From NCBI RefSeq assembly GCF_008705135.1, contig NZ_CP023694.1, forward strand, positions 7,601,001-7,665,000: a stretch of 64,000 nt of DNA, given 5' to 3'. Source of the stretch: Streptomyces coeruleorubidus (GTDB lineage: Bacteria; Actinomycetota; Actinomycetes; Streptomycetales; Streptomycetaceae). Made by a program: the position numbers and the translations under genes. Under the pieces are notes generated by a model. The model did not search any database and was not told the DNA's origin. It saw only the letters and a program-made list of their open reading frames with translations. Positions 53,259-61,191 of the stretch are shown here, piece after piece; positions within the stretch are counted from its first letter, which is position 1, and every line of letters begins with the position of its first letter.

Positions 53259-54068
53259 TCAGCGCTCCTTGAGGGCCTGCTCGATCGTCCGCATGACCTC
53301 GTCCAGCGGGGCGTCGGTACGGGCGACGGTCACCAGCACCTCGCCCTGCGCCGAGGCCGTGGCCGCGGCCGGCTGCGGCTCCGTGGAGCGCCCGGCCCCG
53401 ATGCCCGTGCCGAACGTCTTGCGCACGATCGCGAAGGCGTGGTCCAGCTGCGCCTCCACGTCCCCCTGTCCGCCCGCCCGCAGCCAGCGCCGCAGGACGT
53501 GGTTGTGGGCGGTGACCACGGCGGACGCGGCGACCTCCGCCAGCAGCGGGTCGTCGTTGGCGTCGTCGGCGTGCGCGCGCTCGTCGAAGTGGCCGAGGAG
53601 GTAGCGGGTGAACAGGCGCTCGTAGCGGGCCACCGACGCGATCTCCGCCTCGCGCAGGGTGGGCACCTCGCGCGTCAGCTTGTAGCGGGCGACCGAGATC
53701 TCCGGACGGGCCGCGTACATCTTCATGACTTCCTTGATGCCGCGGCACACCGTGTCGAGCGGATGCTCGTGCGCGGGCGCGGCGTTGAGCACCGCCTCGG
53801 CCCGGACCAGGGTGTCGTCGTGGTCGGGGAAGATCGCCTCTTCCTTGGAGCGGAAGTGGCGGAAGAACGTGCGGCGGGCGACCCCGGCCGCGGCCGCGAT
53901 CTCGTCGACGGTGGTCGCCTCGTACCCCTTGGTCGCGAACAGCTCCATCGCGGCGGCCGCCAGTTCCCGGCGCATCTTGAGCCGCTGGGCGGCGGCGCGA
54001 GAGCCTGCGGCACTTTCCGGCGGGTCGGTCGTAACCGTTGTACGTGAGGACTTGGCGGGCTGGGACAT
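53259..54068 (-). CDS. TetR-family regulator next to the ethylmalonyl-CoA genes
   Basis: The 269-residue regulator has a 30-residue disordered start, then the TetR HTH ATTVDEIAAAAGVARRTFFR and a long ligand domain. Its C-terminal ~40 residues (PQPAAATASAQGEVLVTVAR) are an extra tail beyond a normal TetR. Sitting between ccr and the hydroxyacyl-CoA dehydrogenase, it probably responds to an acyl-CoA and controls these genes. ATG 54068 has TACGTT 6 nt upstream, so a leaderless message is likely. ATG 54086 is an alternative start. Confidence 0.88.
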   Translation of the reverse strand: MSQPAKSSRTTVTTDPPESAAGSRAAAQRLKMRRELAAAAMELFATKGYEATTVDEIAAAAGVARRTFFRHFRSKEEAIFPDHDDTLVRAEAVLNAAPAHEHPLDTVCRGIKEVMKMYAARPEISVARYKLTREVPTLREAEIASVARYERLFTRYLLGHFDERAHADDANDDPLLAEVAASAVVTAHNHVLRRWLRAGGQGDVEAQLDHAFAIVRKTFGTGIGAGRSTEPQPAAATASAQGEVLVTVARTDAPLDEVMRTIEQALKER

Positions 54069-54074
54069 GCCCTG

Positions 54075-54094
54075 AACGTACTGCATGTGCGCAG
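54075..54094 (-). promoter_or_regulatory. leaderless promoter of the TetR gene
   Basis: TACGTT (54075-54080) is a -10 element 6 nt from ATG 54068. Directly upstream, CTGC-N6-GCAG (54081-54094) is a weak inverted repeat in the same position as the operator in the ccr promoter, though its sequence differs. Confidence 0.4.
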
Positions 54095-54183
54095 CTCGCT
54101 GCGCGTGACCTGGTTCGTGGAACCGGTCCGGGCCGAGCAGGCCGCCCCACTCCGCGCCGGACCGGAACCAGTCGCCGGGACCC

Positions 54184-55989
54184 TCAGCGCTTGGCATATT
54201 CGCGGAAGCCACGGCCCGTCTTGCGGCCGAGGCAGCCCGCGGCCACCAGGTGCTCCAGGAGCGGTGCCGGGGCGAGCCCCGGGTCGCGGAACTCGCGGTG
54301 CAGGACCTTCTCGATGGCGAGCGAGACGTCGAGCCCGACGACGTCCAGCAGCTCGAACGGGCCCATCGGGTAACCCCCGCCCAGCTTCATCGCCGCGTCG
54401 ATGTCGTCGAGCGACGCGTAGTGCTCCTGCACCATCTTGATCGCGTTGTTCAGGTACGGGAAGAGCAGCGCGTTCACGATGAAGCCCGCCCGGTCTCCGC
54501 AGTCGACCGCGTGCTTCCTGATCCGGCCGCAGACCTCGCGGACCGTCGCGTGGACGTCGTCGGCCGTCAGCACCGTGCGGACGACCTCGACCAGCTTCAT
54601 GGCCGGGGCCGGGTTGAAGAAGTGCATGCCGATCACGTCCTGCGGGCGCGAGGTGGCCCGGGCGCAGGCCACGACCGGCAGGGACGAGGTGGTGGTGGCC
54701 AGCACCGCGCCCGGCTTGCAGACCTTGTCCAGCGCGGCGAACAGCTGCCGCTTGACCTCCAGGTCCTCGGCGACGGCCTCCACGGCCAGGTCGACGTCGG
54801 CGAAGGCGTCGTACGAGCCCGCCGGAGTGATCCGGTCCAGGGTCTGCGCTGCGGCCTCGGCGGTCATCCGGCCCTTGTCGACCGAGCGGGACAGGGACTT
54901 GCCGATGCGGGCCTTCGCGGTCTGGGCCTTCTCCTCGCTGCGGGCGGCGAGGACGACCTCATACCCGGCCTTGGCGAAGACCTCGGCGATACCGGAGGCC
55001 ATGGTGCCCGAGCCCGCGACGCCGACGGAACGGACCTCCCGGCCGGGGACGGGGTTGCCGCCCTCCAGCGGGGTCAGCGCGTCCCGGACGACGGTGCCGC
55101 TGCCCGGCGTCTCGTACGTGTAGAACCCGCGTCCCGCCTTGCGGCCGGTCAGGCCCGCCTCGCTCAGCTGCTTGAGGATCGGCGCCGGGGCGTGCAACCG
55201 GTCGCGGGACGCGGCGTACATCGCCTCCAGGACGGTGCGCGCGGTGTCGACCCCGATCATGTCGAGCAGTGCCAGCGGGCCCATGGGCAGGCCGCAGCCC
55301 AGCCGCATCGCGGCGTCGATGTCCTCGCGGGAGGCGTACTTCGCCTCGTACATCGCGGCGGCCTGGTTGAGGTAGCCGAACAGCAGCCCGTCGGCGACGA
55401 ACCCGGGGCGGTCGCCGACCGCGACGGGCTCCTTGCCCAGGTCGAGGGCGAGATCGGTGACGGCCGTGACGGCCGCCGGCGCGGTCAGCACCGAGGAGAC
55501 GATCTCGACCAGGCGCATCGCCGGGGCCGGGTTGAAGAAGTGCAGGCCCAGCACCCGCTCCGGACGGGCCGAGTCGGCGGCGAGCCGCGTGACGGACAGG
55601 GCGTTGGTGCCGGTCGCCATGATCGTCTCGGGCCGCACGATCCCGTCCAGCTCCCGGAAGATCTGCTGCTTGATCTCGTACGACTCCGGCGCGACCTCGA
55701 TGACGAGGTCGGCGTCGGCCGCGGCCCGCAGGTCGGTGGAGGTGCGGACGCGGTCCAGGATCTCCGCGCGGTCCTGCTCGGTCAGCCGCCCGCGCTCGAC
55801 GCCACGGGCGGTGGAGGACTCCAGGGCGGCGACGCACTTCGCCGCCTGGGCCTCGCTGATGTCGATGCCGACGACCTCGCGGCCGGCCTTGGCGAGGACC
55901 TCGGCGATGCCGGTGCCCATCGTGCCGAGGCCGACGACTGCGATGGTGCGCAGCGGGGACAGGGACGGGTCGGAAAGGGGAGTGGCCAT
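54184..55989 (-). CDS. tandem-duplicated 3-hydroxyacyl-CoA dehydrogenase
   Basis: The 601-residue protein contains two complete 3-hydroxyacyl-CoA dehydrogenases in a row. Copy 1 (about 10-300) has VVGLGTMGTGIAEVLAKAG and GLHFFNPAPAMRLVEIV. Copy 2 (about 315-601) has VAGSGTMASGIAEVFAKAG and GMHFFNPAPAMKLVEVV. Each has its own NAD-binding Rossmann fold, catalytic His in HFFNP and C-terminal 3HCDH domain with PMGPLALLDMIG or PMGPFELLDVVG. No enoyl-CoA hydratase domain is fused. It probably interconverts 3-hydroxybutyryl- and acetoacetyl-CoA upstream of Ccr. ATG 55989 follows AGGAG. Confidence 0.93.
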   Translation of the reverse strand: MATPLSDPSLSPLRTIAVVGLGTMGTGIAEVLAKAGREVVGIDISEAQAAKCVAALESSTARGVERGRLTEQDRAEILDRVRTSTDLRAAADADLVIEVAPESYEIKQQIFRELDGIVRPETIMATGTNALSVTRLAADSARPERVLGLHFFNPAPAMRLVEIVSSVLTAPAAVTAVTDLALDLGKEPVAVGDRPGFVADGLLFGYLNQAAAMYEAKYASREDIDAAMRLGCGLPMGPLALLDMIGVDTARTVLEAMYAASRDRLHAPAPILKQLSEAGLTGRKAGRGFYTYETPGSGTVVRDALTPLEGGNPVPGREVRSVGVAGSGTMASGIAEVFAKAGYEVVLAARSEEKAQTAKARIGKSLSRSVDKGRMTAEAAAQTLDRITPAGSYDAFADVDLAVEAVAEDLEVKRQLFAALDKVCKPGAVLATTTSSLPVVACARATSRPQDVIGMHFFNPAPAMKLVEVVRTVLTADDVHATVREVCGRIRKHAVDCGDRAGFIVNALLFPYLNNAIKMVQEHYASLDDIDAAMKLGGGYPMGPFELLDVVGLDVSLAIEKVLHREFRDPGLAPAPLLEHLVAAGCLGRKTGRGFREYAKR

Positions 55990-56205
55990 CGCGGGACTCC
56001 TGGAATGAGGGTGACGACTTCGGAACGCGCCCGGGTGCGCCGAAGACGGACCGGCGTGAGCCGGGCCCCGGGCGCACCGGGTACGTGAGGAATGCGGGTG
56101 TTGGCCGGGCTGCGAGCGCACACGCCCGGTGCCGTCGCCGCGGGCGTGCACACGCCCGGGGAACGGCGGGTCCGACCGGCCCTGTCCCGGGGCCGAGCCG
56201 TACTG

Positions 56206-56286
56206 CGGTACCTGAAGTACCGAACCGACTGCTCTCACGACGGCCGCGTCACCAGACCGCCGCGAGGAATACGAGTGGGTAACTCG
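56206..56286. promoter_or_regulatory. palindromes in the 392-bp gap between the dehydrogenase and HEAT-repeat genes
   Basis: CGGTAC-N5-GTACCG (56206-56222) and CGAGT-N5-ACTCG (56272-56286) are perfect inverted repeats. GGGTAAC also recurs at 56277 and near 56308. The gap 55990-56381 otherwise holds no supportable gene. The repeats may be operators for the divergent genes. Confidence 0.35.
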
Positions 56287-56368
56287 CTCGTCTGAGCTTA
56301 ACTCGCGGGTAACGAGCGCGCCAGCCCTCGTGTTTGTGATGTACGTCCCGAGCAGCTCGCGGCGCCTC

Positions 56369-56381
56369 TAATCTCTCAGTC
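56369..56381 (+). promoter_or_regulatory. leaderless promoter of the HEAT-repeat gene
   Basis: TAATCT (56369-56374) is a TANNNT -10 element 7 nt before ATG 56382, and no ribosome site is present. Confidence 0.55.
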
Positions 56382-56957
56382 ATGGACGAAGAGTTGCGAT
56401 CACTCACGGAGCGCTTACGGCAGGAGTCGGGGGCGTCGCCCGCCTTCGAGCGGCTCGTGGCGACCGACGACCTCGACGCCCTGGCCGCGGTGCTGACCGA
56501 ACCCGGGCAGCCCTTGTGGGCGAGGGAGCTCGCCGCCTTCCGGCTGGGACTCGCCGAGGACCGGCGGGCCTTCGAGTCCCTGGTGCTGCTGCTCAACCAC
56601 CGTGACCCGCCGCGCTGCGCTTCCGCCGCCTACGCCCTCGCCCGCCTGGGCGACCCGCGTACCGCCCGCGCGGCCGCCGCCCTCGCCACCAACGAACTGC
56701 GCGTCGCCTACGCCCTCCACCCCGTCCGGCTGCTGGTCGAACTGCGCGCCCCGGAGGCGGTGCCCGCCCTGATCACCACTCTCCAGCGACGGCTGCGCCC
56801 GCACGACCCGTACCGCCGCGTGGCCCTCGCCTGCGTGGACGGGCTCGGCACGCTGGGCGACACCCGGGCCAGACCCGTGCTGAACGAGGCCCTCGCGCAT
56901 CCGGTGCTGGCGGAGGCGGCGGTGCGGGCACTGGGGCGGATTCCGAAGCAGAGGTGA
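56382..56957 (+). CDS. HEAT-repeat protein
   Basis: The 191-residue protein is built of HEAT-like helical pairs: ARELAAFRLGLAEDRRAFES, CASAAYALARLGDPRTARAA, VRLLVELRAPEAVPALITTL and VALACVDGLGTLGDTRARPV. Such solenoids bind other proteins. No catalytic motif, signal peptide or membrane segment is present. The partner is unknown. The stop is 2 nt from the convergent GNAT gene. Confidence 0.85.
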   Translation: MDEELRSLTERLRQESGASPAFERLVATDDLDALAAVLTEPGQPLWARELAAFRLGLAEDRRAFESLVLLLNHRDPPRCASAAYALARLGDPRTARAAAALATNELRVAYALHPVRLLVELRAPEAVPALITTLQRRLRPHDPYRRVALACVDGLGTLGDTRARPVLNEALAHPVLAEAAVRALGRIPKQR

Positions 56958-56959
56958 GA

Positions 56960-57499
56960 TCAGCGGGGGAGTGCGCGTGCGTACCGCACCTCAGGGACCG
57001 TGACACCGTCCACCTCGAAGGGCTCCTCCGCGCCGTCCGCCTCGAAGCCGGCCCGTTCGTAGAACCGGCGGGCCCGGCCGTTCTCCTTGAGGACCCACAG
57101 GAGCAGACGGCCGTGGCCCGCGGCGGCGCAGCGCGCGACGGCCTCCGCGAGCAGGGCCTGCCCCGTGCCCCGTCCCAGGTGTTCCGGATGGACGTAGATG
57201 GCGTACAACTCGGCGTCGCCGGTGACGACTTCGCCGCCCCGGTACGGTCCGTGGCAGGCCCAGCCCACGACCTCGCCGCCGGTGTCCTCGGCGACCAGGT
57301 TCACCACGCTGCCGTCGGCCTGCGCCAGGCGCCCGCGACGACGCTCGGCGTCCTCCTCGACGCTGAGCCCGTCCAGGTACGACTGCGGTATCAGCCCCCG
57401 GTACGCGGTCTGCCAGCCGCGGATGCGGATCTCCGCGACGCGGTCGCAGTCGGCGAGCGTCATCTCCCGTATCGGAAGCGCCCTTGTCGAGGAGTTCAC
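56960..57499 (-). CDS. GNAT-family N-acetyltransferase
   Basis: The 179-residue protein has the GNAT fold. IREMTLADCDRVAEIRIRGW opens the domain, YAIYVHPEHLGRGTGQALL is the acetyl-CoA pyrophosphate loop (motif A), and LWVLKENGRARRFYERAGFE is motif B. It transfers an acyl group from acyl-CoA to an amine; the substrate is unknown. Its GTG start overlaps the RidA stop (GTGA), so the two are co-translated. Confidence 0.9.
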   Translation of the reverse strand: MNSSTRALPIREMTLADCDRVAEIRIRGWQTAYRGLIPQSYLDGLSVEEDAERRRGRLAQADGSVVNLVAEDTGGEVVGWACHGPYRGGEVVTGDAELYAIYVHPEHLGRGTGQALLAEAVARCAAAGHGRLLLWVLKENGRARRFYERAGFEADGAEEPFEVDGVTVPEVRYARALPR

Positions 57500-57894
57500 T
57501 CCGCCACCACCGCGAAAGCCTCGACCTCCAGCAGGAATTCGGGCCGGACCAGCCCAGTGACCCGCACCGCCGACGCGGCCGGCAGCCGGTCGTCGGGTAT
57601 GTGCTCGGCACGGGCCGCCCGGATGGCGGGCATATGGGCCATGTCCGTGACGAAGTAGGTGAGTTTGACGACGTCGTCGAAGGTCGCCCCGGCGGCGGCC
57701 AGGCAGCGCCGGAGGTTCTCGAAGACCTGACGGGCCTGCGCCACCGGGTCGCCCTCTCCGACCGGCCGGCCCTGCTCGTCGAGGGCGAGCTGCCCCGCGA
57801 TCGCCACGAAACGGCCGGTGCCCATGACGACATGGCTGTACTGGGCCGCGGCGGCGACGCCGTCGGGCGCGGGAATCCTGGTCAGCTCACTCAT
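57496..57894 (-). CDS. RidA/YjgF-family protein
   Basis: The 132-residue trimeric Rid-fold protein has VVMGTGRFVAIAGQLALDEQ at the start and a C-terminal ARAEHIPDDRLPAASAVRV. The last part replaces the consensus arginine-containing RSxVxV segment, with R retained only before VTGL. Classic RidA deaminates reactive enamine/imine intermediates from PLP enzymes. Divergence here suggests one of the other Rid subfamilies (Rid4-7) and possibly a different activity. ATG 57894 is chosen; it overlaps the acetyltransferase by 4 nt at its end. Confidence 0.85.
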   Translation of the reverse strand: MSELTRIPAPDGVAAAAQYSHVVMGTGRFVAIAGQLALDEQGRPVGEGDPVAQARQVFENLRRCLAAAGATFDDVVKLTYFVTDMAHMPAIRAARAEHIPDDRLPAASAVRVTGLVRPEFLLEVEAFAVVAE

Positions 57895-57976
57895 CGGTCC
57901 ATCGTGGACCATGGCACCGACGTGTGTGCTCAGAACCGGCCGCCGCCGGCTCCCGGGACCGGTTCCTTGCAAAGGC

Positions 57977-58678
57977 CTAGCGCTTCAGCTGGGCGTACAT
58001 GGCTTCCAGGTCTGCGGACAGCTGCGACTTGATCCACCGGGAGGTGTCGTCGGCCAGTACCTCGTGCGCTCCTGCCTCGATGCCGTCGAGCGCGGCCACG
58101 GCGACGTCGCGGGGGTCGGCCTTGGGCGCGTCGATGCCCGACGTCATGTCGGTGTCCACGTAGGCGACATGGAGCCCGGTCACCGCGATGCCGCGCGGCT
58201 GCAACTCCAGGCGCAGGGAGTTGGTCTGCGACCACAGGGCGGCCTTGGAGGCGCTGTAGGGCGTGCCGTCGGCCAGCCATGACAGGGCGGAGTGGACGTT
58301 GAGGATGTGACCGCCGCCCCTGCGCTCGATGACCGGCGCGAAGGCCCGGGTGACCAGCAACGGGCCGTAGAAGTTGGTCTCCAGGTCCCGGCGCACCTCG
58401 TCCATCGGGGAGCCGAGGTACGAAGCGCCGACGGAGGCGCCGGCGTTGTTGATCAGGATGGTGACGTCCTGGGCCTGCTCGGCGGCGGCTGCCACGGATG
58501 CCGGGTCGGTGACGTCGAGCGCCAGCGCGACGGCGTCGGGGTGCGTCACCGAGCGCGGGTCGCGGGCCGTGGCGTAGACCTTGCCGGCACCGCGCGCGTA
58601 GAGCTCCTCGACCAGCACCTTGCCGATACCCCGGCTGCCTCCGGTGACGAAGACGACGGCGCCCTTGATCGCTGTCAC
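57977..58678 (-). CDS. short-chain dehydrogenase/reductase of the AAACCGATCGGTTT regulon
   Basis: The 233-residue SDR has the cofactor motif TGGSRGIGK, NNAG in ILINNAGASV, and Ser plus YxxxK (NVHSALSW, YSASK). An Asp after the second strand is absent and ATARDPRS suggests NADP(H). The substrate is unknown. GTG 58678 is the start, and GGTAG precedes it. Two perfect palindromes at 58699-58735 sit right upstream, so the divergent-family TetR encoded at 58782 almost certainly represses it. Confidence 0.9.
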   Translation of the reverse strand: MTAIKGAVVFVTGGSRGIGKVLVEELYARGAGKVYATARDPRSVTHPDAVALALDVTDPASVAAAAEQAQDVTILINNAGASVGASYLGSPMDEVRRDLETNFYGPLLVTRAFAPVIERRGGGHILNVHSALSWLADGTPYSASKAALWSQTNSLRLELQPRGIAVTGLHVAYVDTDMTSGIDAPKADPRDVAVAALDGIEAGAHEVLADDTSRWIKSQLSADLEAMYAQLKR

Positions 58679-58698
58679 GACTACCTCCAGAACATGGA

Positions 58699-58735
58699 AA
58701 ACCGATCGGTTTCACCACCGTAAACCGATCGGTTT
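58699..58735. promoter_or_regulatory. two AAACCGATCGGTTT operators upstream of the SDR gene
   Basis: Perfect 14-bp palindromes lie at 58699-58712 and 58722-58735, 23 bp apart, starting 21 bp from the SDR start codon. Identical sites occur upstream of the TetR gene and of the Fe-S protein gene. Confidence 0.88.
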
Positions 58736-58781
58736 CCTTCTGCAAGTCGTGCCGGGTCGCCGTGTGGGCCTCCGGCGTGGA

Positions 58782-59351
58782 TCAGCGCATGCCTGCCGCG
58801 TCGAGCAGGGTGTTCACGGTGGGCGCGACGAGCCCGGCCAGCCTGTCGGCCCCGATTCCCGCGCGGGCACTGGCGCCGTCGAACACCAGGCTGAGCTGCC
58901 GGGCCAGCAGGTCGGCGTCGCCCGCCCCGCCCAGTTCGGCCTCGGAACGGAAGAACTCCGTCAGGTTCGCCTTGATCCGGTGGGCCACCCGGCTCGCGGG
59001 GTGGTTCTGGTTCTTCAGCTCGATCTGAACAGCCAGGTACGGGCAGCCTCGGAACTCTGGTGTCCCCGCCTGCGACTCGACCTGCTCGAAGACGTGCAGG
59101 ATCCGCTCGCGGGGTGACCGGCCGTCGTCCGCCGCGGGCAGGAGGGTCGCCACGAAGGCGGAGGCGCGCTCCTCCAGGCTCACTGCCAGCAGCTCGTCCT
59201 TGCTCTCGAAGAGCTGGTACAGGGAGCGCTTCGACACCCCCGCCGCCTTGCACAGCGCCTCGACGCCGATGCCGACACCGTCCCGGTAGGTGAGCGTGGC
59301 CGCCGCCTCCAGCAGCCGCTCTCTGGTACTTGCCTTCACCTCGGTGGTCAT
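58782..59351 (-). CDS. TetR/AcrR-family repressor with defined operator
   Basis: The 189-residue TetR has the HTH GIGVEALCKAAGVSKRSLYQ and a compact ligand domain with a single Cys (RGCPYLAVQIE), the feature of a TetR_C_6/7-like group. It is flanked on its own promoter side by a perfect AAACCGATCGGTTT site, and the same site occurs twice at each of two neighbouring promoters. It should thus autoregulate and control the SDR and Fe-S genes. The ligand is unknown; a quinone, aldehyde or other electrophile is a guess. Confidence 0.93.
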   Translation of the reverse strand: MTTEVKASTRERLLEAAATLTYRDGVGIGVEALCKAAGVSKRSLYQLFESKDELLAVSLEERASAFVATLLPAADDGRSPRERILHVFEQVESQAGTPEFRGCPYLAVQIELKNQNHPASRVAHRIKANLTEFFRSEAELGGAGDADLLARQLSLVFDGASARAGIGADRLAGLVAPTVNTLLDAAGMR

Positions 59352-59383
59352 GCTGCGAGGTTAACTCGATGTGGAGGAAATGA

Positions 59384-59397
59384 AAACCGATCGGTTT
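59384..59397. promoter_or_regulatory. AAACCGATCGGTTT operator of the TetR gene
   Basis: One perfect 14-bp palindrome lies 33 bp upstream of the TetR ATG at 59351, consistent with autorepression. Confidence 0.88.
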
Positions 59398-59422
59398 CAC
59401 AGTGTGCCGGGGCGGACGCCTC

Positions 59423-59921
59423 CTAGGCCGGGACGGCGGTCTTCGCGGGCTTGGTCTCGACCGGGATGCGGTGCATCCCCTTGCGGTCGTACCAGGCGGT
59501 CACGCCGAAACCGAACAGTGCGGCCACCGCGAGGCCGGCGCCCATCATCACCCAGCCCCGGGTCAGGCCCGCGTCGGCCTGGGCGTCGTAGTAGAGGATC
59601 GAGCGGAGGCCGCCGGTGATCTGCCGCAGCGGCTCGAACTCCGCGAGGAAGCGGTAGAAGCCGGGGAGCGCCTCGATGGGGGTGGTGGCGCCGGCCGTCG
59701 GCACCGCCATCCCGATGAAGACCAGCGTGACCACCAGCATGCCGGGCGTGCCGAAGACGGCGAGGAGGGCGAGCGCGCCGATCCCGCACACCGCGATGGC
59801 GCACACCGAGTACAGCCACAGCAGCGGCAGATGGGCGGCGTGCATGCCCATGATGCCGATCGCGCCCGCCATGACCAAGGGGTCTGGCGCGCAGGACGCG
59901 GAAGGGGTGAATGCCGCTCAT
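59423..59921 (-). pseudogene. remnant of a DUF3533/YhgE-Pip-like membrane protein gene
   Basis: The frame from 59878 to 59423 encodes about 150 residues with four hydrophobic segments and PIEALPGFYRFLAEFEPLRQ, which matches only the C-terminal end of DUF3533/SNG1-like membrane proteins (full length several hundred residues). Upstream, ATG 59921 has a good GGAG site but reads a different frame (MSGIHPFRVLRARPL) that soon becomes nonsense. An N-terminus with its ribosome site thus appears joined out of frame to a C-terminus by an internal deletion. It follows the Fe-S gene by 16 nt and was probably its operon partner. Confidence 0.65.
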
Positions 59922-59937
59922 GACTTACTCCGGCGGA

Positions 59938-61035
59938 TCAGGGCGTTCGCTTCGCCGGGGGCTGCCAGCCGCCGGTGACTTCCTTGACGGGCTTGTGGGG
60001 GAAGCGGCGCTGGGCGTATTCCTGAGCGGGTGAGCCCGGCAGGACGTAGAGGGTCTCCTTCTTGTCCTGGAGCGGTCGCAGCACGGTGTCCATGAACGTC
60101 TTGCGGTCCTCCAGGTACGGGCCCAGGACGTCCTCGCCGCCGGGGCAGACCGCCATGCAGTAGCCGGACTTGTAGCCGGGGGGCGAGGTCAGGCTCTGCC
60201 ACATGGAGGCGCTCTCGGAGTCGGTGACCCGGGAGCGGTAGTCGGCGGCGTCCTCGCTGTCGGCCACGGTCTGCGCCCAGTCGGTGAACCCGCTCATGAA
60301 CTCGCGGTAGTTGTGCGTGGTGCAGGCCAGCGCGTCGAACGCCCCGTCCTTGCTGATGGCGCCGACCGGGCAGGCGGCGACGCACAGCTTGCAGTCGATG
60401 CAGGGGTTGTAGTCCAGCGCCTGCCCGTACTCGCTCACCTCGGCGTCCACCAGGACGGTCGCCAGCAGGATGAAGTTGCCGAACTTCGGGTGGATGACGT
60501 TGCGGTGCAGGCCCATCACGCCGAGCCCCCCGGCCACCGCGACCGTCTTGTGCGCCACCACCCAGATCCGCTCGCTGGGGAAGTGGTCCATCTCCTGGGG
60601 GAAGCCGACCGAGGGATTGAGCGCGCGGTATCCGGCGTCCTGGAGTGCCTGGGTCACGCTGCGGGCGGCGTGGTTGGCCTGTTCGTCGGTCTGGTGGAAC
60701 TCCTGGTTGGCCACGCTGCGGGCGGGGGAGCGGCAGTTGTCGCGGTTCATCCGGAACGCCATCGCGATCAGGGTGCGGGTGCCGGGCAGTGCGGACTGCG
60801 CGTGCTCGCGCTCGCCGGCCAGGTCGGGGTGGTCCAGGCTGACGGCGGCCGCGTCGTCCGCACCGGCCGCCAGGCACAGTTCGCGCAGCCAGGCCGCGTC
60901 GATCACCGCCGGCGGGCGCGCGACGTCACCGGCCGCACGCCGGGCGAGCAGGGCCCGCACCGACGGATGTGCGGCCAGCTTCGCCGGAAGCCTGAGTTCC
61001 GCCGACTGCCCCTCGACGCCGCGCGCGGTAGTCAT
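59938..61035 (-). CDS. 4Fe-4S protein of the QueG/reductive-dehalogenase-like group
   Basis: The 365-residue protein has one full ferredoxin cluster motif, CIDCKLCVAACPVG, and a reduced second motif, YCMAVCPGGED. A preceding domain (LPGTRTLIAMAFRMNRDN, VVAHKTVAVAGGLGVMGLHR) resembles the epoxyqueuosine reductase/reductive dehalogenase family. The QueG catalytic region is not complete and no TAT signal is present, so neither queuosine synthesis nor dehalogenation is established. ATG 61035 follows GGAG. Two TetR operators lie at 61082-61120. It is likely a cytosolic electron-transfer or reductase component for the SDR's pathway. Confidence 0.85.
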   Translation of the reverse strand: MTTARGVEGQSAELRLPAKLAAHPSVRALLARRAAGDVARPPAVIDAAWLRELCLAAGADDAAAVSLDHPDLAGEREHAQSALPGTRTLIAMAFRMNRDNCRSPARSVANQEFHQTDEQANHAARSVTQALQDAGYRALNPSVGFPQEMDHFPSERIWVVAHKTVAVAGGLGVMGLHRNVIHPKFGNFILLATVLVDAEVSEYGQALDYNPCIDCKLCVAACPVGAISKDGAFDALACTTHNYREFMSGFTDWAQTVADSEDAADYRSRVTDSESASMWQSLTSPPGYKSGYCMAVCPGGEDVLGPYLEDRKTFMDTVLRPLQDKKETLYVLPGSPAQEYAQRRFPHKPVKEVTGGWQPPAKRTP

Positions 61036-61081
61036 CCGCCACTCCCTGGTAGACCTCGTTGCGGCTCGCCTCCAGGGCGAG

Positions 61082-61120
61082 AAACCGGTCGGTTTCGCCT
61101 CACTGTAAACCGATCGGTTT
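61082..61120. promoter_or_regulatory. two TetR operators upstream of the Fe-S protein gene
   Basis: AAACCGGTCGGTTT (61082-61095, one base off) and the perfect AAACCGATCGGTTT (61107-61120) lie 25 bp apart, about 47-85 bp from the start at 61035. The spacing is like that of the pair at 58699-58735. Confidence 0.87.
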
Positions 61121-61191
61121 TCGACGCGCAAGGTCAAGCCGCCGCACGGGGGGGCTCGTGGAGAATTCCAGGGGTGTGCGGGCGCTCTGCC

